A stretch of DNA of 64,000 nucleotides from Cotesia glomerata (lineage: Eukaryota; Arthropoda; Insecta; Hymenoptera; Braconidae), in contig NC_058165.1 of assembly GCF_020080835.1 (NCBI RefSeq), positions 15,369,915 through 15,433,914 on the forward strand, given 5' to 3'. Within the stretch, counting starts at the first letter, position 1. The number at the start of each line of letters is the position of its first letter. Under the pieces are notes generated by a model, which was given only the letters and a program-made list of their open reading frames with translations, did no database searches and was not told the DNA's origin. A program made the translations under genes and the position numbers. Below are positions 56,323 to 64,000 of this stretch, piece after piece.

Positions 56323-57164
56323 GTATTTATTTTTGTTGAAATCTTTTATTTATAATGTAGAAATTATCTCGAATAGGATCTTACGAAATTCTTCCCTCAC
56401 ATAGAAGTGCGGGAGTAATAATTGTCAAAAAATTCATATTCTTTAAATACAGTTCCTACAAATATAAAATTTGATAGAATCTGAAGAGAAACAGGCAAAT
56501 ACCGGGATGGCCTCCAAGGTCAACGGATTTAAATATTTTTCTTTCTTAATAGTGATATTTTCTTACAACAATCGTCTCTTTGGCAGCGGCAAAAAAGTCG
56601 ACTAAGAATTTTACATACTTTTTTTTTTTTGCTGATCACATAACTGATGAATTGTTCTTATTACGGGATCGCGAAAATGTAACAGATTAGAAGCATTGCA
56701 TTTTCTAAACACATGAGATATAGAAAAAAAATTTGGCTACTCATTTTAAGAAAATTCGTAAAAAACAAGTACAAATAATTTTCTATGTATAATTGATGTT
56801 ACGGAAGAAATTTTAATTAACAGCGAAATTCGTCACAATTCAAGCTAGGCAGATTTCAACTACACTTATAAGACCTGCAATTACTTTAACTAAAACATAC
56901 AATGCTCATTTAAAATTTTTTTTCTTCGTGTCAATTAATATTCATTTTTGGAAGAAAGCCACGGGAATGTTATAGTGATTGCACATTGAAAGTTACAATG
57001 AATTTTAGCTAGAATAATCATGTGGACAAAATATACAGACCAATTTGATGGAATTTGGAATCTGTGCAAGTCAAAACAATCTTCCAATTAAATTAAATTT
57101 CAAATCTAGATCTAAAAATACAATTTTATAAAGCGCCCAGCGGAGCGGACGGGTAACAGCTAGT
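56323..57164 (+). mobile_element. Candidate non-autonomous Helitron (right end at 57164)
   Basis: It ends in a hairpin (CGCCC AGCGGAGC GGACG) followed by GGTAACAGCTAGT and a 3' flanking T, the usual Helitron right terminus (hairpin plus CTRRT; family knowledge). The last ~220 bp match 18060-18273. The left end is not certain; the change of sequence at 56322, where the R1 copy is cut, is a candidate but lacks a clear 5' TC. Non-coding. Confidence 0.5.
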
Positions 57165-57429
57165 TAATTCATAATTTAATAAAATATTCTGAAAAAATAG
57201 AAGATATTTTTCCAAAAAAAAAAATTATTTTACGACTAATTATATCTTCTTTTCTGTTTCAGCTATGCCAGTTCGAATTTGCAGAACTCGACAAGAAGTT
57301 TAAATGAGAAAATTAAGAGATAAAGAAAATAAGAGAAAGAAAAAGAGAAAATAAGAGAAAATAAGGGAACAAAATATTACGAGAATTTTTATATTGACAA
57401 ACGCATGAGGAAAATTGTTAGTATTCCTG
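57165..57429. other. AT-rich stretch with a possible terminal exon
   Basis: A strong acceptor (TTCTTTTCTGTTTCAG at about 57262) is followed by a frame reading LCQFEFAELDKKFK and a stop, then a long AAAGAGAAAATAAGAG-type purine run. No upstream exon was found. Confidence 0.3.
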
Positions 57430-57983
57430 GCGGACCCGAAATTACGGTAGATTTACGGTATCATACGGTAATTATTAACCAAATGTACCGTACTTTACGG
57501 TAGTTTACCATAATTACGGTGAATTTACCGCAAAAATACTTAAAAAATACGGTAATTTGACCGTAATGTACGGTAGCTCTACGGTATTTATACGGTAGCT
57601 CTACGGTATTTTACGGTAGATCTATCTTACTAATGAGGACTGTAATCTACGGTAAATTAACCGTACACCAAGGAAAATTTACCGTAGATCTGTTATTTAT
57701 TATATCCTTTGCGGACCCGAAATTACGGTAGATTTACGGTAGTATACGTTAATAATTAACCAAATTTACCGTACTTTACGGTAGTTTACCATAATTACGG
57801 TGAATTTACCGCAAAAATACTTACAACTAACCGTAATTCGACCGTAATTTGCGGTAGCTCTAGGGTATTTTTACGGTAGGTCTACGGTATTTTACGGCAA
57901 ATCTATCTTACTAATGAGGACTGTACTCTACTGTAAATTAACCGTACGCCAAGGAAAATTTACCGTAGATCTGTTATTTATTA
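57430..57983. repeat. 281 bp tandem duplication packed with TACGGTA/TACCGTA motifs
   Basis: Two units start GCGGACCCGAAATTACGGTA at 57430 and 57711. Each contains more than a dozen ACGGTA or TACCGT words on both strands, forming many short palindromes. Not coding. Confidence 0.95.
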
Positions 57984-58378
57984 ATAAAAATATTAAAAAT
58001 AATATTGAAAAAAATATTTTATTAAAAATACAGCATTCTTATTCCTATTAATAATATAAGCTAGACTTTTAAGAGGACACTTGAAGTTACCAAAAAAAAT
58101 TGTTTTTGAAAAAATTTTTCCAAAAGTCTCTTTTTTACAGAATTTTAAAATTTTCAAAATCGTGAGAGTCGATGACCGCCATTACATTTTTCGCTCAAAT
58201 TGTTTTTTAGGGTACCTTTAACTGATTTCAAGAGATCCTGAAATTTTTGGGGTGAGGTTTTTTTTCCTTCAAAAGATAAAAATTTTTGAATTTTGGGAAA
58301 AAAATTTTTTTTTCTTTGACCTTGACTGAATAAAACAATGATAAATGATTGTTATTATTGTGATTATTGTGATTATAC
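57984..58378. other. AT-rich stretch up to Dong-like copy B
   Basis: No gene. It ends with a degenerate TTATTGTGATTATTGTGATT tract at about 58350-58375, which resembles an eroded (TTA)n target and abuts the truncated copy B. Confidence 0.6.
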
Positions 58379-59452
58379 ACTGACTGCAGGGCTCTCTTCA
58401 TCAGCATTCTGTCGACGGTGTTTCTGACAAAATGCTTTGAAGTCATGCAGAGCTGGAGTGTTGGCGTTTACGTTTGGTTGATCTCCATACAACTCAGTCC
58501 AAAAGGCTTCCACCCGCTCAGGTGCTGGATAATTCCCGGTAACAACAGTCTTTGGTGTCAGAAAGCGTGAAGGGCTAGATCGAAACAACGAATTGTCGAC
58601 CAGCCGTTTCAGCCTTTTCTCTAGTGACTTTTTGGCAGTCACTAGAGCTTGCAATTTATTAAGCGACTCTTCCTTGATGACAAGAAGAGTACTTTTATTC
58701 AATGTGTGATGACGCCACCGAAGTTCAGCAGCAATGCGACGTACTCGGGGCGTGTATGCTCGTTGAGTTGTTTCGAACTCAATCACACATTGGATGCGAG
58801 AGACATGTTTCCGGGATCTGTCAATTTTGTCGCCAAGTTGTGCGATGCGCTGTCTCAACCTTGCCTCGATTGAGAGACGATGTCTCTCTCTCGGAAAAGC
58901 TGAAACTGCTGCACCATACACAACCTGGTTCACAGCGAGCAGAGTGGAATCCTCCTGGATCCGTGTAAGGAGATCTTCATTGACCGTGTCAAGTTGTTGT
59001 TGGGAGTAAGTTATCTTTTTAGATATACTTACTTGCCGTCCTATAAAGGGATTGTTGTTATCCAAGGAGGAACGGCGTCGCTCTTGGTGTAATTGCGCCG
59101 GAAAGGAAAGTCTATTAGACTGCCTTCTATCCGGCACAAGCGATCGTCTGTTACGCCGGAGATGAGCGGCATAGTTACGCAGGTGTTTCGGCGTAAAATG
59201 TGCCAGCTCCGGATGCATGTCACTCCAAAGAGTGTGCATCCGGGCTATGTAACCGATCATCCCCGGCTCGCTGCGCTGGTAACACGCCAAGAGGTCGACT
59301 CGCAGTTCCTCCGTCCACTTAAAGTTAGTCCTTACAGCGCCAGTGTCATCATCATTTATCGGGTCCGGTGTGCTCCTCCCACCTGATAAATGGTCCTCAT
59401 CCGAAAAGGACCGGTTGTGGGGAGCACTTCTGAGATTATGTCTTGTTGTAAC
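58379..59452 (-). CDS. Dong-like polyprotein, N-terminal part (copy B)
   Basis: Open frame from after the stop near 59453. It reads RTNFKWTEELRVDLLACYQR and then SEPGMIGYIARMHTLW..., followed by an Arg/Gln-rich region and the segment shared with copy A (IEARLRQRIAQLGDKIDRSR, RFLTPKTVVTGNYPAPERVE). No early ATG is visible: the first in-frame ATG falls within SEPGMIGY, so initiation is unclear, as in other R2/R4-type elements. The reverse-transcriptase domain is missing because the copy is truncated. About 300-360 residues remain without a stop. Confidence 0.8.
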
Positions 59453-59489
59453 TCAGAGTTTCAATGCAGTGGGTAGTTGGCCCACTGCA

Positions 59490-59574
59490 CCTGTTACGTC
59501 GTTTGCCTACAGACCTGGTGTTCTGGTCTGCGTTTCCCGCGGTGCGCCACTTGGAGGCCACGTAACAAGCCCGC
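59490..59574 (-). ncRNA. Structured 5' leader of copy B, possible HDV-like ribozyme
   Basis: Immediately downstream of (TTA)n the transcript would fold with a 10 bp stem, CTTGTTACGT with ACGTAACAGG (59560-59569 and 59490-59499; one G-U). This encloses a hairpin CAGACC / GGTCTG followed by GGCAAACG. The order of elements resembles P2, P4 and the J4/2 Cys-strand of HDV-type ribozymes found at the 5' end of R2 and some other non-LTR elements. The P1 pairing is poor in this copy (only GCGG with CCGC), so the call is tentative. Confidence 0.35.
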
Positions 59575-59597
59575 TTATTATTATTATTATTATTATT
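59575..59597. repeat. (TTA)n junction between Dong-like copies A and B
   Basis: About seven TTA units join the 3' end of copy A (59598 upward) to the 5' end of copy B (59574 downward), both on the minus strand. Confidence 0.95.
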
Positions 59598-59700
59598 GTG
59601 TTATTAAATGCTCAGGGGGGTTGTCCCCGGAGTCCGATTCTCCGAGGGCCCAGCCTGAGCTCCATCCATTACTGCTGGACCACTCCGCACTACAAGGCGG

Positions 59701-61020
59701 TTAGTGATCACAGCAGGCCAAAGTCATTTTCCTAAGTAGACGGAGGGAACCTAGTATGACAGCCTTCTGCATCCTGACCGCCAAGAATTCAGCTTTTGAT
59801 GAGCAAGCTGGAACTCTGGCAAGTGAGGATACAAAAGACTGTTTCATCCCTCCGAGGACGCCAACAATCAGGACGACGAGCTTGACACGGTAACCTGGGT
59901 AAAGTTTGCCAATTTCAAACAGGAGATCCTGATATATCTGTCTTTTGTGCTCTTCTTTGGCTGAGATGTTGTATTCAGCCGGGGCCGAGAACTCAATGAC
60001 ATAAATGTCACGAGTAGCCTTGTCGAAGAGCACAATATCAGGTTTGTTGTGATCTATCCGCCGAGTTGTTGCAAACGGCATGTTCCAATAAATTTTGCAA
60101 CTGTCATTCTCAACAACCTGGGGAATATCTCCTGGCAGATAAGGCAGCACTGGTGTCATATCAATACCGTAGTAATGACGAAGATAGTAGTACAGTACTC
60201 TCAGGGCAGCATTGTGACGCTGGATATATGCACCTCTCGCCAGCACAGGACATGCTGACAAAAGGTGCATGAGCGTCTCCGGGTGTTGTTTACACATCCT
60301 ACATGACGTGTCCAGAAGCTGCACCTGGAGCACCTTGCTACGGTATTCTAGAGTGTTAATGACACCATCTTGGCAAGCAAATATGAACCCTTCAGTCTCG
60401 GACATCAGGCCAGCTGACTTTAAGAAGGAAAACGTCAGCTGGGTGGACAAGCCATGATCACGCACGTGTTTGAAGAACACGCTATGCATGGACTTGTCCA
60501 TCAGTTCGCCTAGGAGTAGTTTTTCCTCGGCGTTCCTGATGACGCTCTTGAATTCCTCCTTTCGGAGTTCCATAAGAGCGTTTATCTCTCCAAGACCAAG
60601 GGTTCTTGCTGCATATATAGCTGCCTTATACAAGAACGACCCCTTATGCGCATTCTCATGTTTATGAACAATTTGCATAAGAAAGTCATCCTCGTCTGCA
60701 GTGAAATTGACAACTTCGTGTGTTAAACCCAGGACCAAACGATCATGCAGCCGCTCCAAACTCTGCAGACCTCTCCCACCGATGGACCGGGAGAGGTATA
60801 ATCTGGCGACTGATGAATTGGGGTGCATGCTCCGGTTCATGTTGATAGTCTTACGGGTTTTGATGTCGAGATCTCGCAGATCCTTTCGGGCCCATTTTAA
60901 GACACCGAAAGAGTATAGTAAGACTGGGACAGCGAGCGTGTTAGTAGCGGAGACTTTATTTTTACCGGAAAGTTCGGAGGACCAAATTTTCCGGAGTCTC
61001 CTAACATACTCGCTACGGAG
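59701..61020 (-). CDS. Dong-like polyprotein, thumb, zinc knuckle and restriction-like endonuclease (copy A)
   Basis: The frame runs from about 61015 (LRSEYVRRLRKIWSSELSGK, NTLAVPVLLYSFGVLKWA) to the TAA at 59701-59703. It contains the CCHC-like CRMCKQHPETLMHLLSACP and then the endonuclease core: RIDHNKPDIVLFDKATRDIY, VIEFSAPAEYNISAKEEHKR and YPGYRVKLVVLIVG. The PDIV Asp and the IEFS Glu are the probable active-site acids of the PD-(D/E)XK fold (family knowledge). The ATG at 60840 is internal. No stop is present, so this half looks functional apart from the frameshift before it. Confidence 0.9.
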   Translation of the reverse strand, partial: LRSEYVRRLRKIWSSELSGKNKVSATNTLAVPVLLYSFGVLKWARKDLRDLDIKTRKTINMNRSMHPNSSVARLYLSRSIGGRGLQSLERLHDRLVLGLTHEVVNFTADEDDFLMQIVHKHENAHKGSFLYKAAIYAARTLGLGEINALMELRKEEFKSVIRNAEEKLLLGELMDKSMHSVFFKHVRDHGLSTQLTFSFLKSAGLMSETEGFIFACQDGVINTLEYRSKVLQVQLLDTSCRMCKQHPETLMHLLSACPVLARGAYIQRHNAALRVLYYYLRHYYGIDMTPVLPYLPGDIPQVVENDSCKIYWNMPFATTRRIDHNKPDIVLFDKATRDIYVIEFSAPAEYNISAKEEHKRQIYQDLLFEIGKLYPGYRVKLVVLIVGVLGGMKQSFVSSLARVPACSSKAEFLAVRMQKAVILGSLRLLRKMTLACCDH

Positions 61021-62626
61021 AGTTGCTTGACTTCGGAGACCGCATGCATGCGGTGCTCTTCCATTCCTAGATATCTATACAACTCTCCGGCGTCTAATTG
61101 TCTTAAAACGCTCCCATCTACCAACTCGACATCATCACCCGTAACAGAGCACTTACCCCTCGCCAGATGTACGACCGCACACTTGTCCAACCCAAAAGAC
61201 ATTCCGACATCCCGCGTGTACTCTGCTACGATGTTAAGAGCCGCCTGTAGATGATCTTCATCAGCACTATAAAGCTTCAGGTCATCCATATAAAGCAGAT
61301 GGGTAATCGAGTATTTTCGATCACCCGGAGGCCCCACAGAGTACCCACGAGTTTTACGGAGAGCAACAGATATAGGCAGCAGTGAGATGCAAAACAGCAG
61401 AGGGCTTAAGGAATCACCTGTGCAGACCCCTCGTTTGTACTCTACAACTCCGGTTATGTGCAATGCGTTTCCACTTCCAATGTGAAAACGCGTTCGCCAG
61501 AGCTGCATTGTACGCCGAATGCATTCCACTATTTCAGGATTGACCCCCAGGCATTTGAGGAGATATAAAATCAACTCATGAGAAGTTGAGTCAAATGCCT
61601 TGCGATAGTCGATCCAGGCCATTGACAGGTTGCGTTGATAGTAGATCGCATCTTGTGTGACACATCGATCAACTATCAAGTTCTCTTTGCAACCTGACAG
61701 GCCTCTTTTGCTGCCACGCTGTTCATATATCTGTTGCCATACAGGTTCTATCTCATGCAAAATACGGTTGTTTAAAATTTTTGTAAAAATTTTATAAACC
61801 GCATTCAAGCAGGTGATAGGCCTGTAATTCTTTGGGTCAGACAAGTCACCTTTTTTTGGTATCAGTACGGTTCGCTTTTCTACGAGCCAGTCTGGAATCG
61901 GTTCGTCAGCTCTAATGTACGATGTAAATATACGGGCCAGATGGAGGTGGGTAGAAGTAAACTTCTTCCACCAAAAGACATTTATGCCATCTGGTCCCGG
62001 GGCAGCCCAATTTTTGCTGCCATTTAGAGCTGAACGAACTTCATTCACACTGACTGCAGGGCTCTCTTCATCAGCATTCTGTCTACGGTGTTCCCGACAG
62101 AATGCTTTAAAGTCGTGCAGAGCTGGAGTATTGGCGTTCACGTTTGGTTGATCTCCATACAACTCAGTCCAAAAAGCTTCCACCCGCTCAGGTGTTGGAT
62201 AAGTCCCGGTAACATCGGTCTTTGGTGTCAGAAAGCGTGAAGGGCTGGATCGAAACAACGAGTTGTCGACCAACCGCTTCAGCCTTTTCTCTAGTGACTT
62301 TTTGGCAGTCACTAAAGCCCGCAATTTATTGAGAGACTCTTCCTTGATGACAAGAAGAGTACTTTTATTCAGTGTGTGATGACGCCACCGAAGTTCAGCA
62401 GCAATGCGCCGAATTCGGGGCGTGTATGCTCTTTGAGTTGTTTCAAACTCAATCACACACTGAATGCGGGAGACCTGTTTCCGGGATCTGTCAATTTTGA
62501 GTCCAAGTTGTGAGATGCGCTGTCTCAACCTTGCCTCGATTGAGAGACAATGTCTCTCTCTCGGAAAAGCCGAAACTGCTGCACCATACACAACCTGGCT
62601 CACAGTGAGCAGGGTGGAATCCTCCC
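61020..62626 (-). CDS. Dong-like polyprotein, reverse transcriptase part (copy A)
   Basis: It is open from the (TTA)n junction. The leading poly-Ile is repeat translation and the element begins at EDSTLLTVSQVVYG. Motifs: NGSKNWAAPGPDGINVFWWK, LIPKKGDLSDPKNYRPITCL, RGSKRGLSGCKENLIVDRCV, AWIDYRKAFDSTSHELILYL (motif A), EYKRGVCTGDSLSPLLFCIS, THLLYMDDLKLYS (YMDD) and GMSFGLDKCAVVHLARGKC. The frame ends in off-frame residues after EVKQ near 61020 because of a one-base change; the next frame continues the protein. Confidence 0.92.

Positions 62627-62714
<88 letters not shown>
62627..62714. repeat. (TTA)n microsatellite at the 5' side of copy A
   Basis: About 29 TTA units directly abut the truncated 5' end of copy A. 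The open frames here are Ile, Tyr or Leu repeats. Confidence 0.97.
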
Positions 62715-62715
<1 letters not shown>

Positions 62716-62781
62716 ATAAATATCGTTGCTATTATATTTATCAATTTATGTATAACATTATAATTATTTCCATTTTTTAAC

Positions 62782-62834
<53 letters not shown>
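62782..62834. repeat. Second (ATT)n microsatellite
   Basis: About 17 ATT units, separated from the first by ~67 bases of AT-rich sequence. Possibly the same ancestral target tract. Confidence 0.95.
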
Positions 62835-62835
<1 letters not shown>

Positions 62836-63152
62836 TTCATTTATTCTGTAGTATGTGTACGACTTCGTACATGTGCCGCTCTACGAGGGTGAATTACGCA
62901 TAAAATTTGAATTTCCCGGGATTTGTAGCACTTCGTATATATACGGTGCTGTTTGTGTACGGAGTCGTATTGTTTGTTTGCTGTACCTTAGTCACATCGT
63001 TAGTTTATTATATAAAATTATATACAATACTTTCTCGCAGAGAGCTCAAAGTAAATAAACAAAGTAAATAAATAAAAGGATAACTGCAAGCAATCTACCT
63101 TAGTTCATTAACACGTGTGTGAGCACCTTTAAGATTGGAGTTTACTTTTCTA
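62835..63152. other. Intergenic stretch, nothing recognised
   Basis: It contains short palindromes (TGTACGACTTCGTACA near 62855 and ACTTCGTATATATACGG near 62930) but no gene. Confidence 0.5.
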
Positions 63153-63290
63153 CGGTACTAACTTAAATCTCGCGTTGGCTGCATTTTTTACCGCAAACTA
63201 TCCCCTTGAAGCTACAGTTTATGTAGATATAATTCCAGTGCGCTCTGGCGACCGTAAATGTAAGCTGTGAATTACTTTTTTTAACTGTAG
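63153..63290 (+). repeat. Dispersed repeat, second copy of 18845-18975
   Basis: AACTATCCCCTTGAAGCTAC and flanks are shared with the copy at 18845, same orientation, about 80-85% alike by eye. Confidence 0.8.
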
Positions 63291-63580
63291 TTGCGTATCT
63301 ATAGGAGGATTACTTCACATTTTTATTTTATCTAGTCTGTGGCATGTCACTTTTTACATAAAAAAAAAGTCAGGATCGAAAAATGTGAGCGCGCTATAGT
63401 ATGTGCTGATAAAATTTAATAATTTCAAGTAAATAAATTGTTATAAGTGAATATAAATTAATTAATACGGTAAAATAAATTATGAATTACTGTTATAATA
63501 AACAAATTAGTGAAAAAAAGTACCGTAGAATTAAATTAAATTTCGCAACCTCAAAAAACCGTTCTGCTTACAGTAAACAC
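63291..63580. other. AT-rich stretch, nothing recognised
   Basis: No gene or repeat noticed. Confidence 0.5.
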
Positions 63581-63732
63581 ATTCGGTAGTCTGGCGCTCC
63601 GTTTGCAACGGGATTTTTGAACGGAACTTGGCGCCAGATTCTTCCGAATCTGTAGAATTCGGTAGTCTGGCACTCCGTTTGCAACGGGATTTTTGAACGG
63701 AACTTGGCGCCAGATTCTACCGAATCTGTAGA
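63581..63732. repeat. Tandem pair of 76 bp hairpin units
   Basis: Two nearly identical units start ATTCGGTAGTCTGGC at 63581 and 63657. Each unit is itself an inverted repeat: ATTCGGTAG, TCTGGCGC and TCCGTT pair with AACGGA, GGCGCCAGA and CTACCGAAT. Confidence 0.95.
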
Positions 63733-64000
63733 TTAATGAATTTTCTTTATATTACATGTAGATAAATATTCATTACATACTAAGAAACATTTATTAGTAT
63801 TTAATAAAATTTTTATTAGTATTTAAGGAAATTTAATTAATATTTAATAAATTTTTATTTGGGATTAGCCAAATAAACGTTTTATTAAATAGTAATAAAA
63901 TTTCATTACTATTAACTAAAATTGTCTCTCAGTGTAGGCTAGATATCAGACATGGACAGGTCTGATCAGGTCTGAGCGTATTTAAGGCTTCAGACATGAA
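63733..64000. repeat. Half of a fold-back related to 23547-23810, then short TCAGACATG repeats
   Basis: 63775-63935 has ACATTTATTAGTATTTAATAA-like words in opposite orientations and ends near TGTCTCTCAGTGTAGG. At the right edge, TCAGACATG and AGGTCTGA recur within 60 bases. The window ends there. Confidence 0.5.

Larger units (their letters stand above)
58379..59574 (-). mobile_element. R4/Dong-like non-LTR retrotransposon, copy B (5' part)
   Basis: The minus strand starts directly at (TTA)n (59575) with a structured 5' leader, then the N-terminal part of the ORF. It stops at 58379 inside the coding region (after ...EESPAV), next to an eroded TTA-like tract. Nucleotides 58379-58960 are closely similar to 62048-62620 of copy A. 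Copy B thus has the 5' end that copy A lacks. Confidence 0.85.
59598..62626 (-). mobile_element. R4/Dong-like non-LTR retrotransposon, copy A (5'-truncated, nearly complete)
   Basis: It encodes a single polyprotein with reverse transcriptase, a zinc knuckle and a restriction-like endonuclease, a layout typical of the R2/R4 group. The YMDD-type catalytic box and KAFDS motif fit the R4/Dong lineage (family knowledge). The 5' end is truncated and abuts (TTA)n at 62627. The 3' UTR (59598-59700) ends at (TTA)n. Dong of silkworm is known to insert in TAA repeats. One frameshift near 61020 separates the two main frames. Confidence 0.9.

Noticed and set aside
58649..59009. Several plus-strand frames over the Dong-like copies
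   Set aside because: They mirror the minus-strand polyprotein in both copies A and B and have no motifs of their own.
62464..62780. Poly-Ile and poly-Tyr open frames
   Set aside because: Translation of (TTA)n.

Overview
This is a 64 kb piece of a very AT-rich animal genome, most likely an insect. Long intergenic stretches are mostly A and T, there are arthropod-type R1-clade and R4/Dong-like retrotransposons, a spliced CACTA-type transposase and many fold-back repeats. I see no rRNA, tRNA, CRISPR array or bacterial operon, and no conserved single-copy host gene. A hymenopteran parasitoid fits the mix of elements, but that is inference only. Three runs of exactly 100 N (1944-2043, 7825-7924, 43184-43283) are assembly gaps of unknown true size.

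Left part (1-13.5 kb): a ~92 bp minisatellite, then several copies of one interspersed repeat (called RepA here) that carries small GAGCTC hairpins and a (GT/AC)n tract. Two 5'-truncated R1-clade retrotransposon fragments sit in such (AC)n tracts. Next comes a decayed DDE-transposase gene (7932-10167, minus), then fold-back and AT-rich repeats.

Middle (14-30 kb): a decayed gene made of tandemly duplicated small exons followed by a coiled-coil / Arg-Ser-rich / Cys-rich exon (14215-15913, plus). Beyond it is a multi-exon minus-strand gene with an acidic region, a Glu/Arg/Gln coiled coil and a BEN-like C-terminal domain (exons between 21108 and 25796, perhaps starting at 27779). Helitron-like ends and fold-back MITE-like elements lie between them.

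32.3-41.9 kb: a CACTA/EnSpm-type transposase gene whose four exons can be followed across in-frame splice junctions, although its last exon is frameshifted. Its introns hold several GC-rich hairpin elements and a 670 bp fold-back.

43.3-50 kb: two broken pieces of a second R1-clade element with complementary internal deletions, separated by an LTR-like insert, then an unclassified retroelement-like block with a 170 bp tandem duplication. 50.6-52.4 kb: an unrecognised protein gene interrupted by a ~610 bp insertion. 52.8-56.3 kb: the longest R1-clade copy (minus), again with its 3' tail against (TG)n. 58.4-62.6 kb: two R4/Dong-like copies, head to tail, separated and flanked by (TTA)n.

The strongest theme is that two unrelated non-LTR lineages each sit in their own microsatellite: the R1-clade family in (AC)n and the Dong-like family in (TAA)n. 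In both cases the 3' end of one copy is joined through the target repeat to what is, or looks like, the 5' end of the next.
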